From Deuterostichococcus epilithicus (Eukaryota > Chlorophyta > Trebouxiophyceae > Prasiolales > Stichococcaceae): DNA of 64,000 nt. The notes beneath the pieces are model-generated. The model searched no databases. It had not been told where the DNA came from and saw only the letters and a program-made list of their open reading frames with translations. This document shows positions 1 through 12,600 of this stretch, one piece after another (position 1 is the stretch's first letter; each line of letters begins with the position of its first letter). The stretch is from NCBI GenBank assembly GCA_033439295.1, contig JAVTLE010000005.1, positions 1,104,501-1,168,500 of the forward strand, in the 5' to 3' direction. Both the position numbers and the translations under genes were made by a program.

Positions 1-342
1 CATTGCAGAGCAAATGGAAATTTGAAAAGCTGTTGTCGTTGCAGTTGCAGTGCTCCCGGCGCAAGGCACCAGGTCGCAAGGGCAAGTGTTCACCTGGTCG
101 CAAGATCACATCGACTGATGTCGAATGAATGTTGGTCACCCTCCTATTTAAACCACCAGACACCAGTTTATCAGCTTCCTAGCTCACTAGTCCCATCACT
201 AGCTCTCACACCTAACGATTTGGCAACTGTTCTACATGAGAAAACAGCTGTGGTGAAATTCGATTGGCACTGCCTGGAGTTGGCTGAGCACACCATGCCC
301 GCAATGACCAGACGAAACCTCGAATATCCGATGCGCCGGTTC
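1..342. other. Left edge, non-coding sequence downstream of FAX
   Basis: No convincing gene. The long + strand reading frame that starts here runs antisense through the FAX exons and has no family resemblance. Two imperfect 14-nt copies (67-80 and 91-104) differ at one base. Probably the 3' UTR and flank of the minus-strand FAX gene. Confidence 0.5.
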
Positions 343-1597
343 TCATGCTGCGGCATCTGCTATCTGCGGGGACAGCGGCATTTCCTCCGTAGACTCATCC
401 TTTTTGGGGGGGTTGCCGCCCGCAAGAACGTTGTACACGAGAAAGAGCAGCATGAGGCCGCTGATGCCGGACAGCCCCTTAGCAAGAACCGCCGCGAACC
501 CTGCCGTCGCCTTCTGCCACATGGACACTGTGATCGCCAACGCAATGCCTGCGGCGGCACAGCAGCAAACGTGAGACGGCAACAGGTGTCCGCCGGACAA
601 ATGCTCCTGCAGCATGAGCTGGACGGCAGGCCAAGAAACGCGGAGTGGAAGGCATGTCTCACGCCACAGCACGGGCTTCCAGCCTGGAACCATAGGGTCG
701 AGAAGCGACACAAGCAAGCCACACCTGCCGAGCCGACGGTGTAAATGCGGGAGTCCTGCTGCTGCTTCCAGTTGCTCAGGCTCAGGCTGGCCAGCATCTC
801 CGTCATAATGCCCGCACCCAGCAGCGCCTGTGAACAAAGCAGAAAAAGGCCAGTGGTGCACGGTTCGATGCACAGCTGTGCAGTCTCAAAGCGACAAAAC
901 TCAAACAGAAAAAGGCTCTCGCCGCTGCCAGTCCAACAGCAGAATGATGCCCTCGAAACCCGCAGCACCCCTCACCAGCCCGGCGTTGAAGCCTCGGGCG
1001 AAGAGGACCACGATGCCCGCCGCCACAAGGATCAAGCCGTAGGGGATGGCCATGCAGAAGTCGTGCAGGAAGGCATGGCCGCTGTGCGGGTCCGATACCA
1101 CCTCCGCCTCGGCCTCGTCCTGCAGACACACGAGTCAGAGACGGCTGCAGGACTGCGCAGGCATCATCTGTGCTGCACATGCTGTAGCGAGTCACATCTT
1201 CATGTGCGCCAAGCTGCACAATGCAAGCATGACAATGCGAAGTATGCGAAGTATTCGAGAGCGCCATTGGGCGACATGCGTCATTGCTTGCTCAGATGAG
1301 CACCGAATGGGCTGCGAGGCTTCTCACATCCTCTGTTGGCGCATCGCCCCCAGGCACTGTGCCAGGCGTGACCGTCGCGCGGGGCGCCGCCACGGCACGC
1401 TGCCTGGCGCCATCGCCCGCTCTCGCATGGGAAGACCCGTTGGCGGACATGGCGCAACCTATGCCAAGTGGCACCCGTTGGCTGTCTGGCCTGGCTGCAG
1501 AAGATTGCGCCGCACTAATAGGGCGAGCACAGGGGCGCGCTGTTGCCCAAGGAAAACTGCAATTGGATTGCGCAGCTGTCGATGATGCAGCTACCAT
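343..1597 (-). CDS. FAX: FATTY ACID EXPORT (FAX)-like protein, TMEM14 family
   Basis: Predicted to be a plastid-envelope membrane protein that passes free fatty acids out of the chloroplast (known role of plant FAX1). Four phase-consistent exons, read on the minus strand: 1597-1328, 1119-976, 827-725, 548-343; product about 240 aa. Residues 1-90 are Ala/Ser/Arg-rich with few acidic residues, like a transit peptide. Exon 2 holds the family signature HDFCMAIPYGLILVAAG, exon 3 the GAGIMTEMLASLSLSNWKQ stretch, and the last exon ends with YNVLAGGNPPKKDES, matching the conserved GGNPPPKK tail of plant FAX proteins. Hydrophobic segments fit the four-helix TMEM14 fold. The first ATG of exon 1 was chosen because the leader is in frame with the core. 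Shares a 584-bp spacer head-to-head with LCB2, another lipid gene. Family call is firm; which FAX isoform is not clear. Confidence 0.86.
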
Positions 1598-2181
1598 ATC
1601 ATACGACCTGGTTCTGGCGAAACCGCTATTCGCTGTGCCTTTTTCTGTTCGCTGTTATGCTGGGCGCGAATGATCGGTCGAAGAGTGAACGGTACAGCTC
1701 GGACGGCAGCCACTGATTGAACAGCACAGCGACGGCAGGCACAACAACGATTCTACGAGGACCGTCAGGAGCGGTGTGCGAGTTGCATTTGGACGCGTGC
1801 TCAGACTGCTCACAGCACAAGCCCCCCTGGACTCGTGGGCAAAACCCCATAGATTTGTCACCGATGTGTCGTCCTTGCGCCGAACATATTTGCAGCTCCA
1901 CTTGCTTTCCTTTGCCACTGCATCTGGATAGAGTCTGCTGAAGGTCCCAGCTGCGGGCTGCAGCTTTACAGGTCGGCGACGTAGCTAAGCCCTTACGAGA
2001 TCTTCGTCTTCCGCTGGCAGCTTTTACCCACCGTAGTCAGATCCACTGAAATCTGCAAACCGTTTGCTTTGCGACATCGGAAACTCACTTGGACAGCGGC
2101 CTTCGGATCGCAATCGCCAGTTATTCCTGCTGGAATCTGGGAAGGGCTGTGCACGGCCAGCGAGCCCCTGGCTGTGCAGCC
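1598..2181. promoter_or_regulatory. Divergent spacer between FAX and LCB2
   Basis: About 580 bp between the start codons of two oppositely directed lipid genes. It should contain both promoters and 5' UTRs. No TATA box or other recognisable motif was found by eye, and no reading frame here resembles a protein family. Confidence 0.5.
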
Positions 2182-5100
2182 ATGGTCTCAAACGGGGCGT
2201 CGTCATCGGCTTCACGCCGGGACGAGTCCAAGCCTAGCCTCCAGCCACGGCTGTTTGTTGCCATCACCACACTGACAGGGTGCGCCCACCCCCGCCACCG
2301 TTTCTTGTATGCAGTAGTGTCTTGCCCTTTGCCTTGCTCACGCTTTCAGTCGTGAACTCTAGATCTCGAGTCTCCACCGTTCCTGCAGGTGGGCGTTTTT
2401 CTACGTCTTTGGCCACCTGCGGGACTTCGTCAGGGCGCAAGTGCAAAAGCTGCGGAGCTCCAAGGTGCGGCACAGGGACTGGCTCCGTGTGCAATAAGCT
2501 GTCCTACCTCGTCTCGATTCTGCATCACGGACTGAAATTCAATTTCTGACATTGCCCAGACCGTCCAGACCGTCTGACTGTCTGACCGTGTGGGGCTGTG
2601 CAGGTCCTGGACTATGCTCCCATCCGGCAGGACTACGAAGACTTTTACACCCGCCGCATGTACTATAGGCTGCATGTGAGGCGCTGCTGCTCGGCTCGTG
2701 CTCAGCTCGCGCCCCCTGCTGCTTTTTCCGGAAGCCGCTCACCTCGGCACGTCCAGGCCGCATCTGAGGGCGGCCTGCCATTTGGAAGCGGGCTAAAAGT
2801 GATAACCTGTCAATGCACGCAGGACTGCTTTAACCGGCCCATCTGCAGCGCGCCCGACGCGCACGTGGACATCCTGCTGCGCCTGCCGCCTGACGGCCAG
2901 AAGTGCGCAGCCTTTCGAATTATCATGCAGCGCTCGACCGCTGTCCAGCGCCGCCCTGCAACGACCTTACTCACCACACTTTACACATAGGCATGCTTCA
3001 CCAGGGCCAAGCAACCCATCGGGCTGACATCTCTCCTGCTCAGCACCCTGGGTGTCAATGCGACCCCGTCTCCGCGCAGGGCGCTGGCGTTTACGGGCAA
3101 GACGCAGCGGTGCCTGAACCTGGGATCCTACAACTACCTGGGCTTCGCCAACCAGGACCCGTACTGCACGCCGGCGGTGCTGGAGGCGCTGGACACCTAC
3201 GGCTGGGGGCCCTGCTCCTCGCGCGCCGACGCCGGTGGGTGCCATCATAAAAACATGGATGTCCGCCCAGTGAGGGCGGCTCGTGCTGCATGCGTGCGCG
3301 GACGTCGGTGGGCGCACGTGTCTGTCTGGCGATGCTGTTGCGATCGCAGCTTCGGCTCCAGCCAGCAGCTGCCATGAAAGTTGTGCACCACGCGCCCCGC
3401 AGAGTGCCATGGCGTCTTGACAGAAGACCTGGCAAGCAAGTGCCGGGGCCCACGCAGCCTGCCGCTGCGGCGCAGCGCGGCCCTGTTGCGCCTTGCGCTG
3501 CAGTCGCAACTTAATTGCTTCCTGTTTGCATTTGCTCAGGCACGACGCCAGTGCACGCGGAACTGGAGACGGAGCTGGCGCAGTTTCTGGGCAAGCCGGC
3601 GGCGCTGACGTTCGGCATGGGCTTTGCCACCAACAGCATAGGCATCCCGGCGCTCGTCGGCAAGGGCTGCCTCATCCTGAGCGACGAGCTGAACCACTCG
3701 TCCATTGTCGCCGGCGCGCGCGGCTCTGGTGCCAAGGTCAAGGTGAGGGCCGCTTGTGTGCTTGCCGCTCAAACACTGGTGCCACATTTTGTTTCGTTAT
3801 GGCAGCGCGACCAGCATCGAAGGGGTTAGGGGGTGTGGCAGGGCGCCGGCATGGTGAACCACGTTCAGGGGCAGCAGGAGAGAATTGTCATGAACCGTGG
3901 TCACGGCTTTTGCAGGTTTTCAAGCACAATGACGCCAAGGCGCTGGAGGGGCTGCTGCGGGCGGCGATCGCGGACGGGCAGCCGCGCACGCACCGCCCAT
4001 GGCGTAAGATCCTGGTCGTCGTGGAGGGCATCTACTCCATGGAGGGGGAAATCTGCAACCTCAAGCCCATCGTCGCCGTCGCCAAGAAGTACAAGGCGAG
4101 GGGCACCCGCACACAGAGGTCGTCTGTGTCGGAAGAAGACGCTTGCGGGGAGCTGGTGCATCGGGAGGCAGCGGTGCCGAGCGGCTGCCATGGCGCAGCA
4201 GCTCCCCAGCAGGAGCAGCACCGTGCGGGCTGCTGTGCGGCTCTTTGCAGAAGGCAGGCAGAGCAGTAGTTCTAGGAATGGCATTGGGACGCCCTGGCTG
4301 CCAGCTCCGCCGGCTGGCATGGCCGCCTGCGGCGCCAGCGCCAGCAGCATCCAGCGTCCCCGAGGGTGCCAGTCGCCATCCAGCTGGGCGGCCTCCACAA
4401 CCGGGCATACAGCCCCGAGTCCGGTGGCCACCGAACCCTTCACAAACAAGTCCTGAAACCCTGCTCGCGGCAGGCGTACGTGTACCTGGACGAGGCGCAC
4501 TCCATCGGCGCGATGGGGCAGACGGGGCGCGGCGTGTGCGAGTACCTGGGCGTGGACACCGCCGACATCGACATCATGATGGGCACCTTCACAAAGTCCT
4601 TCGGCTCCTACGGCGGCTACCTCGCCGCCTCCGAGTGCGCGCCTTTGACGGTCCTCCGCCACGCTGCCGGATGCGCTCGCCCCCATCCGCTGCCTGCTTG
4701 GCGTGCAGTGGCCTGCAGTGGGGTCGCGTCCCTGAGCGGGCTGGCCTGTGGCGCGGCCGCCCCGGCGTGTGCATCCCAGCTGCTGGGCGTGCGGCCTGAG
4801 TTCGTCTGTCGCCCTGCGCTGCCGCTGTGGCAGCACACAGCCTCGCAAGACTTGCTCCTGCACATGTAGCCAGGCCTGGTTCTCAATGCGGCTGTTCCTC
4901 CTGCGGCAGAGAGGTGGTGGCGAGCCTGCGGGCGAACGGCGCCGCGGAGCTGTACGCCGTGGCCATGAGCGCGCCCGCTGCCGCGCAGATCCTGGCGGCG
5001 CTGCGCCTCATCCAGGTGTGTTTTAGGGTTTAGGGTTCAGGGATACCCGTCGAGCTCGGGCATCCGCTGGCCCGCTTGCACGGCTGAGCACAGCGAGCGT

Positions 5101-6347
5101 TTGGGTATCGCACCCATCACGTGTGGCTCGGGAATGCAGCGGGGCAGCCAGCGGCAAGCTGTGCATGCCGTCTCTTGCGACGGCTTGGAGTTGGACTCTC
5201 CAGTTGGTCCTTCAGTATACCATCGCCCTGCAACCGGCTGCTGATCGGCTGCAGTTGACCTGTGTGCAGAATGTGGACGGCAGCGGGCGGGGGCCGGAGA
5301 AGCTACAGACGCTGCGGGACAACAGCAACTACTTCCGCGCGGCGCTACTGCGCATGGGCTGCACCGTGCTTGGCGACTGGGACTCCCCCGTCATGGTGCG
5401 GTCAATCTCGCACTCCCCGTGGTCGACCAGCAAGCCCTGATGCAGAAGCTGAGAGAGAAAGCAGGAATGGACTCGCAGCACAGCTGCAGGGGGCCTCCGC
5501 TGCCGCGGGCGGTCGAGCCAAGGGCGTTGCACCGCTGACTCCAGCTGATAAGGCTTCTATGGTGTGGCCCGGTTTATGTTGTGCACCCCCCCTGCAGTGT
5601 GGCATGCAGCCAGCCGTGTGGTGTGTCGAGGCTTGATCAGCATCAGCACGTTGTGCTTCCACCGCTGCTGACGCCACCACTGCTGACGCCTGGCCGCTCC
5701 CCGTGCCCCGCAGCCCATCATGCTGTACCACCCGGGCAAGATCGCGGCGTTCGGTCGGCTGACGCTGGCGCGTGGCATCGCGGCGGTGGTGGTGGGCTTC
5801 CCCGCCACGCCGCTGCTGCTGGCGCGCGCCCGCATCTGCATCTCCGCTGCGCACAGCCGCGAGGACCTGGACCGCGCCATCGCTGCGCTGGAAGAGGTCG
5901 CCGAGGAGTGCGCCCTCAAGTACAATGTGAGGCGCCTCTTTTGCTCCCAAGCGAGCTGTGAGGGAACATCATCGCATCTGCAAGCATTTGTGGGGGCGAC
6001 CATGCTCCCCTCCGCCCGCCAAGGGTGACACCCCTCAAGTTCACACCCGTGGTGCGTCAGGAATTCCCTGTGTGGAAGCTCTGCATGCCAGGACTACGCG
6101 TGTCAGGCAGCAGCAACAGCGACGGCCATGTGCAATTGCACCTCGCAAGCTTGGGGTTGCGTGGCCCGCCGTCTCGACGCCTGCCCCAGCATGATGCAAC
6201 AGTGTCACGTCGCAGCAGCTGACAAAACTGTCTGCGTCTCCGCATGCGCAGAAGCCGCTGGTGCTGGACTACAAGCCGAGCAAGCAGGCGCTGGAGGCCG
6301 AGGCCAGCTGGGACAGCCGCAGCCACATGCAGCACCTGGTCAAGTAG
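2182..6347 (+). CDS. LCB2: Serine palmitoyltransferase subunit 2 (LCB2)
   Basis: Catalytic subunit of the ER enzyme that condenses L-serine with palmitoyl-CoA, first step of sphingolipid synthesis; it works with LCB1, not seen here. Twelve exons: 2182-2279, 2389-2464, 2604-2675, 2823-2902, 3080-3234, 3540-3742, 3916-4095, 4474-4634, 4910-5015, 5270-5395, 5714-5926, 6252-6347, giving 521 aa. The N-terminal membrane segment ([16 protein letters not shown]) aligns with plant LCB2. Core motifs: [58 protein letters not shown], and the PLP-binding lysine (about residue 329) in [29 protein letters not shown] near the C-terminus. Start chosen at an ATG in a good context (gccATGG) whose exon ends in phase. 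Intron 7 appears to use a GC donor at 4096. Complete, no broken residues seen. Confidence 0.95.
5020..5042 (+). repeat. Short telomere-like motif in LCB2 intron 9
   Basis: Just after the donor of intron 9 lies TTTTAGGG-TTTAGGG followed by the degenerate TTCAGGG. TTTAGGG is the plant/many green-algal telomere unit. Only two perfect units are present, so this may be chance or the scar of a repaired break. Confidence 0.45.
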
Positions 6348-6758
6348 TGGCCTCTCGGAAGTTAGCAGACCGCCATGGCGCCGTGGGGTTCCAACCAGCT
6401 TGTGTTTGCACCATGAGGGCCGTGCGTCGCCGCCAAGCAACGCCTAGGAGGCTTTCACACGACAATCTGGTCTGGGGCCGCCTGTGATGGCACTTTCTCA
6501 TCGGACCTGATGCACCCGTCCCTGCGCGACTGGTGGATGATGCACTCTCATGATGAGACTGCCTGTACCCTGTGCTTTTGCTGTATGAATTTGAGGTGTG
6601 CTTTTGGCCAGGGACCCACTGAACTCTAGGCTGCATGCCTGAGATGGACTGGTTGCAGTTCCGTATCTTCAGACGTTGATGGCAACGACCGGAGACTGCT
6701 TCAGGGCACTTGAACCAGGTATCATTACAACGTCGGAAGGCTTCCAGCATTCTGTTGC
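6348..6758. other. Convergent 3' spacer, LCB2 / YIF1
   Basis: About 410 bp between the stop codons of two convergent genes, holding both 3' UTRs. Nothing else recognised. Confidence 0.5.
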
Positions 6759-8708
6759 TCATGTTTTGATCCCTCCTATTGGCCCCCTGAGGCCTGCAGG
6801 CAGCGCCAGCGGCGGCCGAATGCCCAGGTAGTACATGAATGGAAATTGGAACAGCGCGAGGCCCAGCAGCACGTAGTTGTGCATCGAGCTGTCCACCCCT
6901 GCACGTCATAGACAGCTCAGGTCAGATGAAAAAATGCGAAAAACATGCGGTCTTGGACAATGCACGTGCATGGCCTGCTGAAAAAGCGGGCATTGGCCAC
7001 TGAAGAATAGAAGGAGACGTAGGGCCGCTGCCACGCACTGTATTGCCGCGCTTCATGGAAGATGACTCGCTTGATCGTCCGCACGGTGAAGATTGACATG
7101 CAGAGTGCGCCGTAGCCCCACAGAACATACCATGTCACCCTCCCTGCAGCAGTCAAGAGCCCCACATCAACAAAGTTGTTGGCCAATTTGTTTTCAACCC
7201 CATGCCGATGGACACGAGCCGGAAGAACTGGAATATCACAATACACACGGTAGGTGGCTCACCGAAGACGGCGCCGAAGAGCGCGGCGATGCACACATGC
7301 ACGAAGGGGTACCCCGCATAGGAGACCACCTCCAAGAAGGGCACAGCCGATGGGATGCCCATCAGGTACAGCAGTGCCTGCGCGGTGACGTCGTGCAAAA
7401 TGTGTCTCGGTCTGGTTTAGGGTCTGGGCAGTCGAGCGGTCTGCACAGAAAAGCCAGACTGTGGAGCTCCAGCCTCGTGCATCTGAATTGGCATTACCTG
7501 GGTCCCTGCACAGAGCTGCAAGCAGCACTTTCCTTTCAGCGCAGTCCCACAAACACAAGCAGGTATCGAGTGTACACCTTGAGCAGCACCGTGTACGCCG
7601 TCCACGCTGCAAACGCGGTGCTGACCGCCGACGTCATGAGCTCCGGCCGAAACTTGCGCTGCGCCGCCGACGCGAGGCAGATGAGCATGCAGTAGGTACC
7701 GGCGCCCATAAGGGGGATGTACAGATCGGGGGCATTCACATCCTGCCGCGGCGGCAGGTACTTGTGCCCGCCAGATATCTGCGGTGCAGAAAACAGCAGC
7801 TATGGCGTTGGGTGTGTGCGTTTCCCATGTGCACAGCGTTTCAAGCAAAGGCGTTGAATGTGCCGCCACCGTGCATGGCTGCATCGGTGCGATACACTGC
7901 ATAGTGACAGATGTGGCGGATGGCAGCAGCCACCGCACCTGCTCGAGGACGCGTGTGTAGTTCCACCGCCGCAGGAACGGTGCCACCAGCATCAGCAGCT
8001 TCGCCCTCACTGTGTGCGGGCAGCGGGCTAAACATCAAGCGGGAGCGGCCAGGGATTGAACAAATTCGAGTTGCAGGCTCAGGCCAGCCATGCCGGGGAC
8101 GAGAGGGATGCAAGCTGGCTAGGAGGACAAGCAGCGGTGACCGAGACTGCAGATGCAATTGCGAAGGCTGCGCCAGAGTGTGGACTTTGTGACGCACCAT
8201 ATTCCGTGTTGAGGTTGAAGAAGTAGTGCATGACATCGGTTGACATGAAGCCCATGCGCTGCTGCATGAACGCCTGGCCACGCTGAAGGTAGGTGGCGCC
8301 CGACTGCTGCAGCATGTCCGTCGCGAAGCCCGTCATGAAGGCGTCGCTGCCGCCTCCAGGGAATGGGCTGAAGCCCTACGGACACACGACGATGCACCCG
8401 CGACGCCGTCAGGCGTGGCATTGGCTGGCTTGTTGCCATGGCAGCAGCGGAAAGTATCTGGAACAATCGTCCTGCAGCATCCATGCACAGGTTTCGACAC
8501 GAATTACCGGCTGCTGCATCTGCGCTGCGGAGGGCTGCGGCATGAACCCGCCCGCCTGATTGTACTGCGGCTGCTGCGGACCATACGGCTGCCCTCCGTA
8601 CGGTTGCTGCGGGTACTGTGGCTGCCCATACTGCTGCTGGTGACCGTAGGGCTGCTGCGTGAAGTCCCCAGGGTCAGCTCCATACTGCTGAGGACCACCA
8701 TATGCCAT
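6759..8708 (-). CDS. YIF1: YIF1 family ER-Golgi transport membrane protein
   Basis: Multi-pass protein that partners YIP1 in COPII vesicles and ER-to-Golgi traffic. Seven phase-consistent exons on the minus strand: 8708-8508, 8375-8198, 8009-7939, 7778-7557, 7377-7263, 7143-7039, 6898-6759; 343 aa. The cytosolic N-terminus (first 67 aa) is Gln/Pro/Tyr/Gly-rich (AYGGPQQYGADPGDF and following), as in other YIF1 proteins. Then the conserved YFFNLNTEYVRAKLLMLVAP, the family hallmark DVNAPDLYIPLM, and about five hydrophobic helices ending with LALFQFPFMYYLGIRPP. Start placed at MAYGG by analogy with family members; an in-frame ATG 15 codons upstream is possible. Complete gene. Confidence 0.9.
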
Positions 8709-9602
8709 CCTGGCTGCCTTTTGTTGCAGCCTCGACGCAAGATGCCTGGCCAATCACTTGCGGCAGCAGGCAGCTGTGTTTTCCAGTATAACATTCGCCC
8801 CCGTGTGTCTGCTGGTGCACAGCACTACTTCAACGTTGGCGATCGTGCTCATGGTCGACCTGAATCGGCGAACTCTGCGCAGAAGCTTGCGCCTACGAGG
8901 TTCGAAAGCGACAGAAGTGTGAGCCTGACTCGTTATCAGCGACTCTACACTGCGGTCGTGTATCGCAACTGGACCTGTTTCTAAGTTTAAATCGATTGGG
9001 CAAGCATCGACAGATTTTCTGGTCAGCTGCCAGGTGAAAAGGCTCAAGATGTCCCTTTTGACTCCAGGTTCAGCATGGCTGCCCCCCACCAATCAACGAC
9101 CGAGCTCGTAGAGCAGCTCCCCGGCATCACAGCATTGTTTGCGCCGCCGGGACGCAGCATATTCTGAACCACTGCATTGAGTGCTATCCGATTCGCAGTT
9201 GATCAGCGGCGACCTGCGTCTTGACGCGCCAGAGATCACTTAAGGTCGGTGTCCCTTCAACTGCTTTGACTCAAACCTACACCGTGCACGGCATGCGTGA
9301 CGCGCTGCACTGAGCTAGCTGCACGTCCAGCAGTCGTGGATTCGGGCACGCATGAGCTGCCATCAGCTGCAAAATCCGACATCATCCTGTGGCCATCAGC
9401 GATATGTCGCGCCGGCAGGCCGACACGATGAGACGGCTTGCTCGTCTGCCCTGCACAACGTCATTCTGTGACCATCCAGCATTGCGATCCGCAACACTGA
9501 CACATTAACTCTGATGGGGTGGCACGCGCCGCCAACTGCTCCTTAGCATGCACACGTTCTTCTGCAGGGCGCCTCGCGAGCTCGATCGAAACAGCATCCA
9601 GC
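8709..9602. promoter_or_regulatory. Divergent spacer between YIF1 and UGP
   Basis: About 890 bp between two opposite start codons. An in-frame stretch upstream of the UGP ATG from about 9519 is open, but an AG boundary at about 9568 and loss of family similarity point to 5' UTR. No recognisable motif or RNA gene. Confidence 0.5.
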
Positions 9603-12600
9603 ATGGGAAAGGCGGAGGGAGATTTCGGGCCATTCGAGGAGAAGATGCGGAAGGAGGGGCTCAGCGATGCGGCAATTGACGCCTTCCGGCACAACTACGA
9701 ACAGCTGATCGCTGGTGTCACCGGCCTGGTGCGCACCATCACTGGCTCCGCAGTATAGCATCCGCGTGCGCACTCGTCTCCCCCGCTCCGCATGACTGCC
9801 TGCAGCACTGCTACCGACGCCAGTCCGCCAGGAATGAGGACTTCAGTGCCGCGCAGGTGGGAGAGGACACCATTGAGGCAATCGATGAGCTGCCGCGGCT
9901 ACAGGATATCGACGCGTCCAAGGACGTGGACCTGCAGGTGCGCGTTCTGGTCTCAGGTTGCGTGCATTTGAGCCAAATTTGGTCACGGCTTTGGAAACAC
10001 AGCAAGTCTGCAGTGGCAGATGTTCACAATCAAGGACATGCTGTGTTGGATTCACAAAGTCTTGTCCAACAGCAGAGCTGAGGCCTGCGTGCAAGAACAC
10101 ATATTTCGTCGTGACCTGACACCTTCCTTGTCTCCCCTTGCCGCCGGGCAGAAGCTGCTATCGCAGACGGCGGTGCTGAAGCTGAACGGCGGGCTGGGCA
10201 CATCCATGGGGCTGGAGAAGGCCAAGTCGCTGCTGGAGGTGCGCGACGGCAAGACCTTCCTGGACCTCATCGCAGAGCAGGTGGAGCACACCCGTACCAC
10301 CATCGGCGCCAAGGTGGGCTTGCTCCATGCCTCAGCCTCCTCTGCCGACCCCTCCTTTGCCGCTCTTCCCCGGTCACTTCCGAAGCATGCAGCGGCGGAC
10401 GCCGCGCTGCGCCACAGACAGTTGGTAGCCGCACCTGCTGCATTGCAGCGGCTGCCCTGCAGCGACTGTCCCCCAGGAAGGCGGGTGGTGTTAACGCGTG
10501 AAAGCTGGCCGCCGCACACACCTGCAGGTGCGCTTCGTGCTAATGAACAGCTTCTCGACGAGCGACGACACCAAGGCCCACCTGCGCAAGAAGCACGCGG
10601 CTCTGGTGGACGAGCCGGACTCCGAGCTGGTTCAGAATAAGTCGCCCAAGATCGACGCAAAGACGCTGAAACCCGCAGAATACTCCGACCACCCCGACAT
10701 GGAGTGGTGCGTGGCGCCTGGGCGCATGATGTCACGCTTTCGTCTTTTAATCAGTCGCATGTGGCTGCAGCACAGCCGTGCGGCGCCCTGACGGCTCGGC
10801 CTGGGGGCCCTTCCTCAGTGTTGCTTGCATGGCTCGATGGCGCGAGCGGCACCGCATGGCTGCTCGTCACTCTAGGGACAGAGGACATGTGTGATAGGAC
10901 AGGGCCCCCGTGTGAAGCTGTTCTGCAGCTCAGTTGCCGCGCGCCCTCACTGCAAGGTGCCCGCCGGGCCACGGCGACATCTACCCCTCGCTGCTGGGCA
11001 GCGGCCTCCTGGAGCGGCTGCGCGGCGCGGGCATCACTTACGTGTTCGTGTCCAACAGCGACAACCTGGGCGCAACGCTCGACCTGGACATCCTAGCCTA
11101 CTTTGCCCAGTCCGGCAACGCATTTTTGATGGAGGTGAGCGACCTGCTTGCAATCAATCCGTCCACCTGTACTGAAAACCTGGGCGCCATCCTGGACCTG
11201 GACATTCTCTGGCCTACATCCGCAAGCGGGCAACGCCTTGCTCATGAACGCATGAGAGTCTTGCCCCTGTTGCTCCACCAAGTCGCATCAACTCCGGTGC
11301 CATGTGGACCTGGACTTGCCTGCTCGCCCCATATCCGGCAAGGTGTCAAGCAAGGTCTCGTCGGAACTTTTGTGGGCTCCTGTATGGCCCGGACAAGTGT
11401 AAACCAGGAGCAGGCAGCTGCTGACCGGGCACGGAAGTGAAGGCATCGACCGGCGGCGCCGACGCAGGCGGGAGGTAGGGAGCGCAGGGGAAGCAGCTGA
11501 GCTACTTGATGGAAGAGCTGGAGAGCCAATGATCCGGACGAGATGAAGGAAGTGATTCCGATGGCTGGCAGGTGGCCAAGCGGACGGCGGCGGACAAGAA
11601 GGGTGGCCATCTGACGCGGCGCAAATCGGACGGGCGGCTGCTGCTGCGCGAGTCGGCCATGGTGGCCGACGAAGACAAGTCCTCTTTCGAGGACATCTCC
11701 AAGTGCGCGCCCTTTCATGCCACCAACACCTGACCAATTGGTCCCGCGGGGTCCCTGAGCGCCTGCCCTGTGGCATGCCATGTCCAGCCTGGGGAGCCAG
11801 CTCGCTGCCGGTCGACATGCAAGTCAAGTTTGGGTCCGCTTCCCTGCGACAGATGGCCCTCCTTGCAGCCTCGCGACAACCTGCACCTGCAAGCGCACCC
11901 GGCATCCACCGTGGCCGCGACTGCGCTGCAGGCACAAGTTCTTCAACACCAACAACCTGTGGGTCAACCTGGACAAGCTGCAGGACACCCTCAACGAGGA
12001 GGGCGGCCTCCTCAAGCTGCCGCTGATCAAGAACAAGAAGACGGTGTGCCTGTTGAAGGGCTGGCAAGCCTGCAGTTGGAAAGCCTGCTGTGCTAGGAAG
12101 CGCCCGATACTGAACGGCCACGCCTCTCCAACGGCTCCGAGATCACTATCACGCATTGGCTTGGCTGTATGACCTGTATCGTTCGCGGGATGTCGTATGA
12201 TGCTGCTAGAGGCCTGAATGTCATTGCGACTGCCGCCGCAGGTGAACCCGCGGGACAGCGACTCGGCGCCAGTCTTCCAGCTGGAGACGGCGATGGGGTC
12301 CGCCATCGAGTGCTTCGAGAGCGCAGGCGCCATCGTGGTGCCGCGCACCCGCTTCGCGCCCGTCAAGACCTGCAACGACCTCTTCGTGCTGCGCTCTGAC
12401 GCCTACAAGGTGGGGCGCTGACCGGTTACAGGGTGACGGCCTGCCGCCCTGCAATCAGGATTGTTGGTGCTGCTGCTTGCGAGGGATGGAAGGCCAGTTG
12501 CGAGAATTCCGCCGCGTCAGCGGCCAGGCCCATCGGTTCTGGGTTTCTGGCGAGCAGGCAAATCACATCTGCAAAGGGCAGCGCTTGCATATACTCAGTG

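Noticed and set aside
22-744. 240-codon + strand open frame at the left edge
   Set aside because: Runs antisense to FAX exons, is Arg/His/Cys-rich and matches no family; long antisense frames are common at this GC content.
3901-4863. 320-codon minus-strand frame across LCB2
   Set aside because: Overlaps verified LCB2 exons on the other strand; no recognisable domain.
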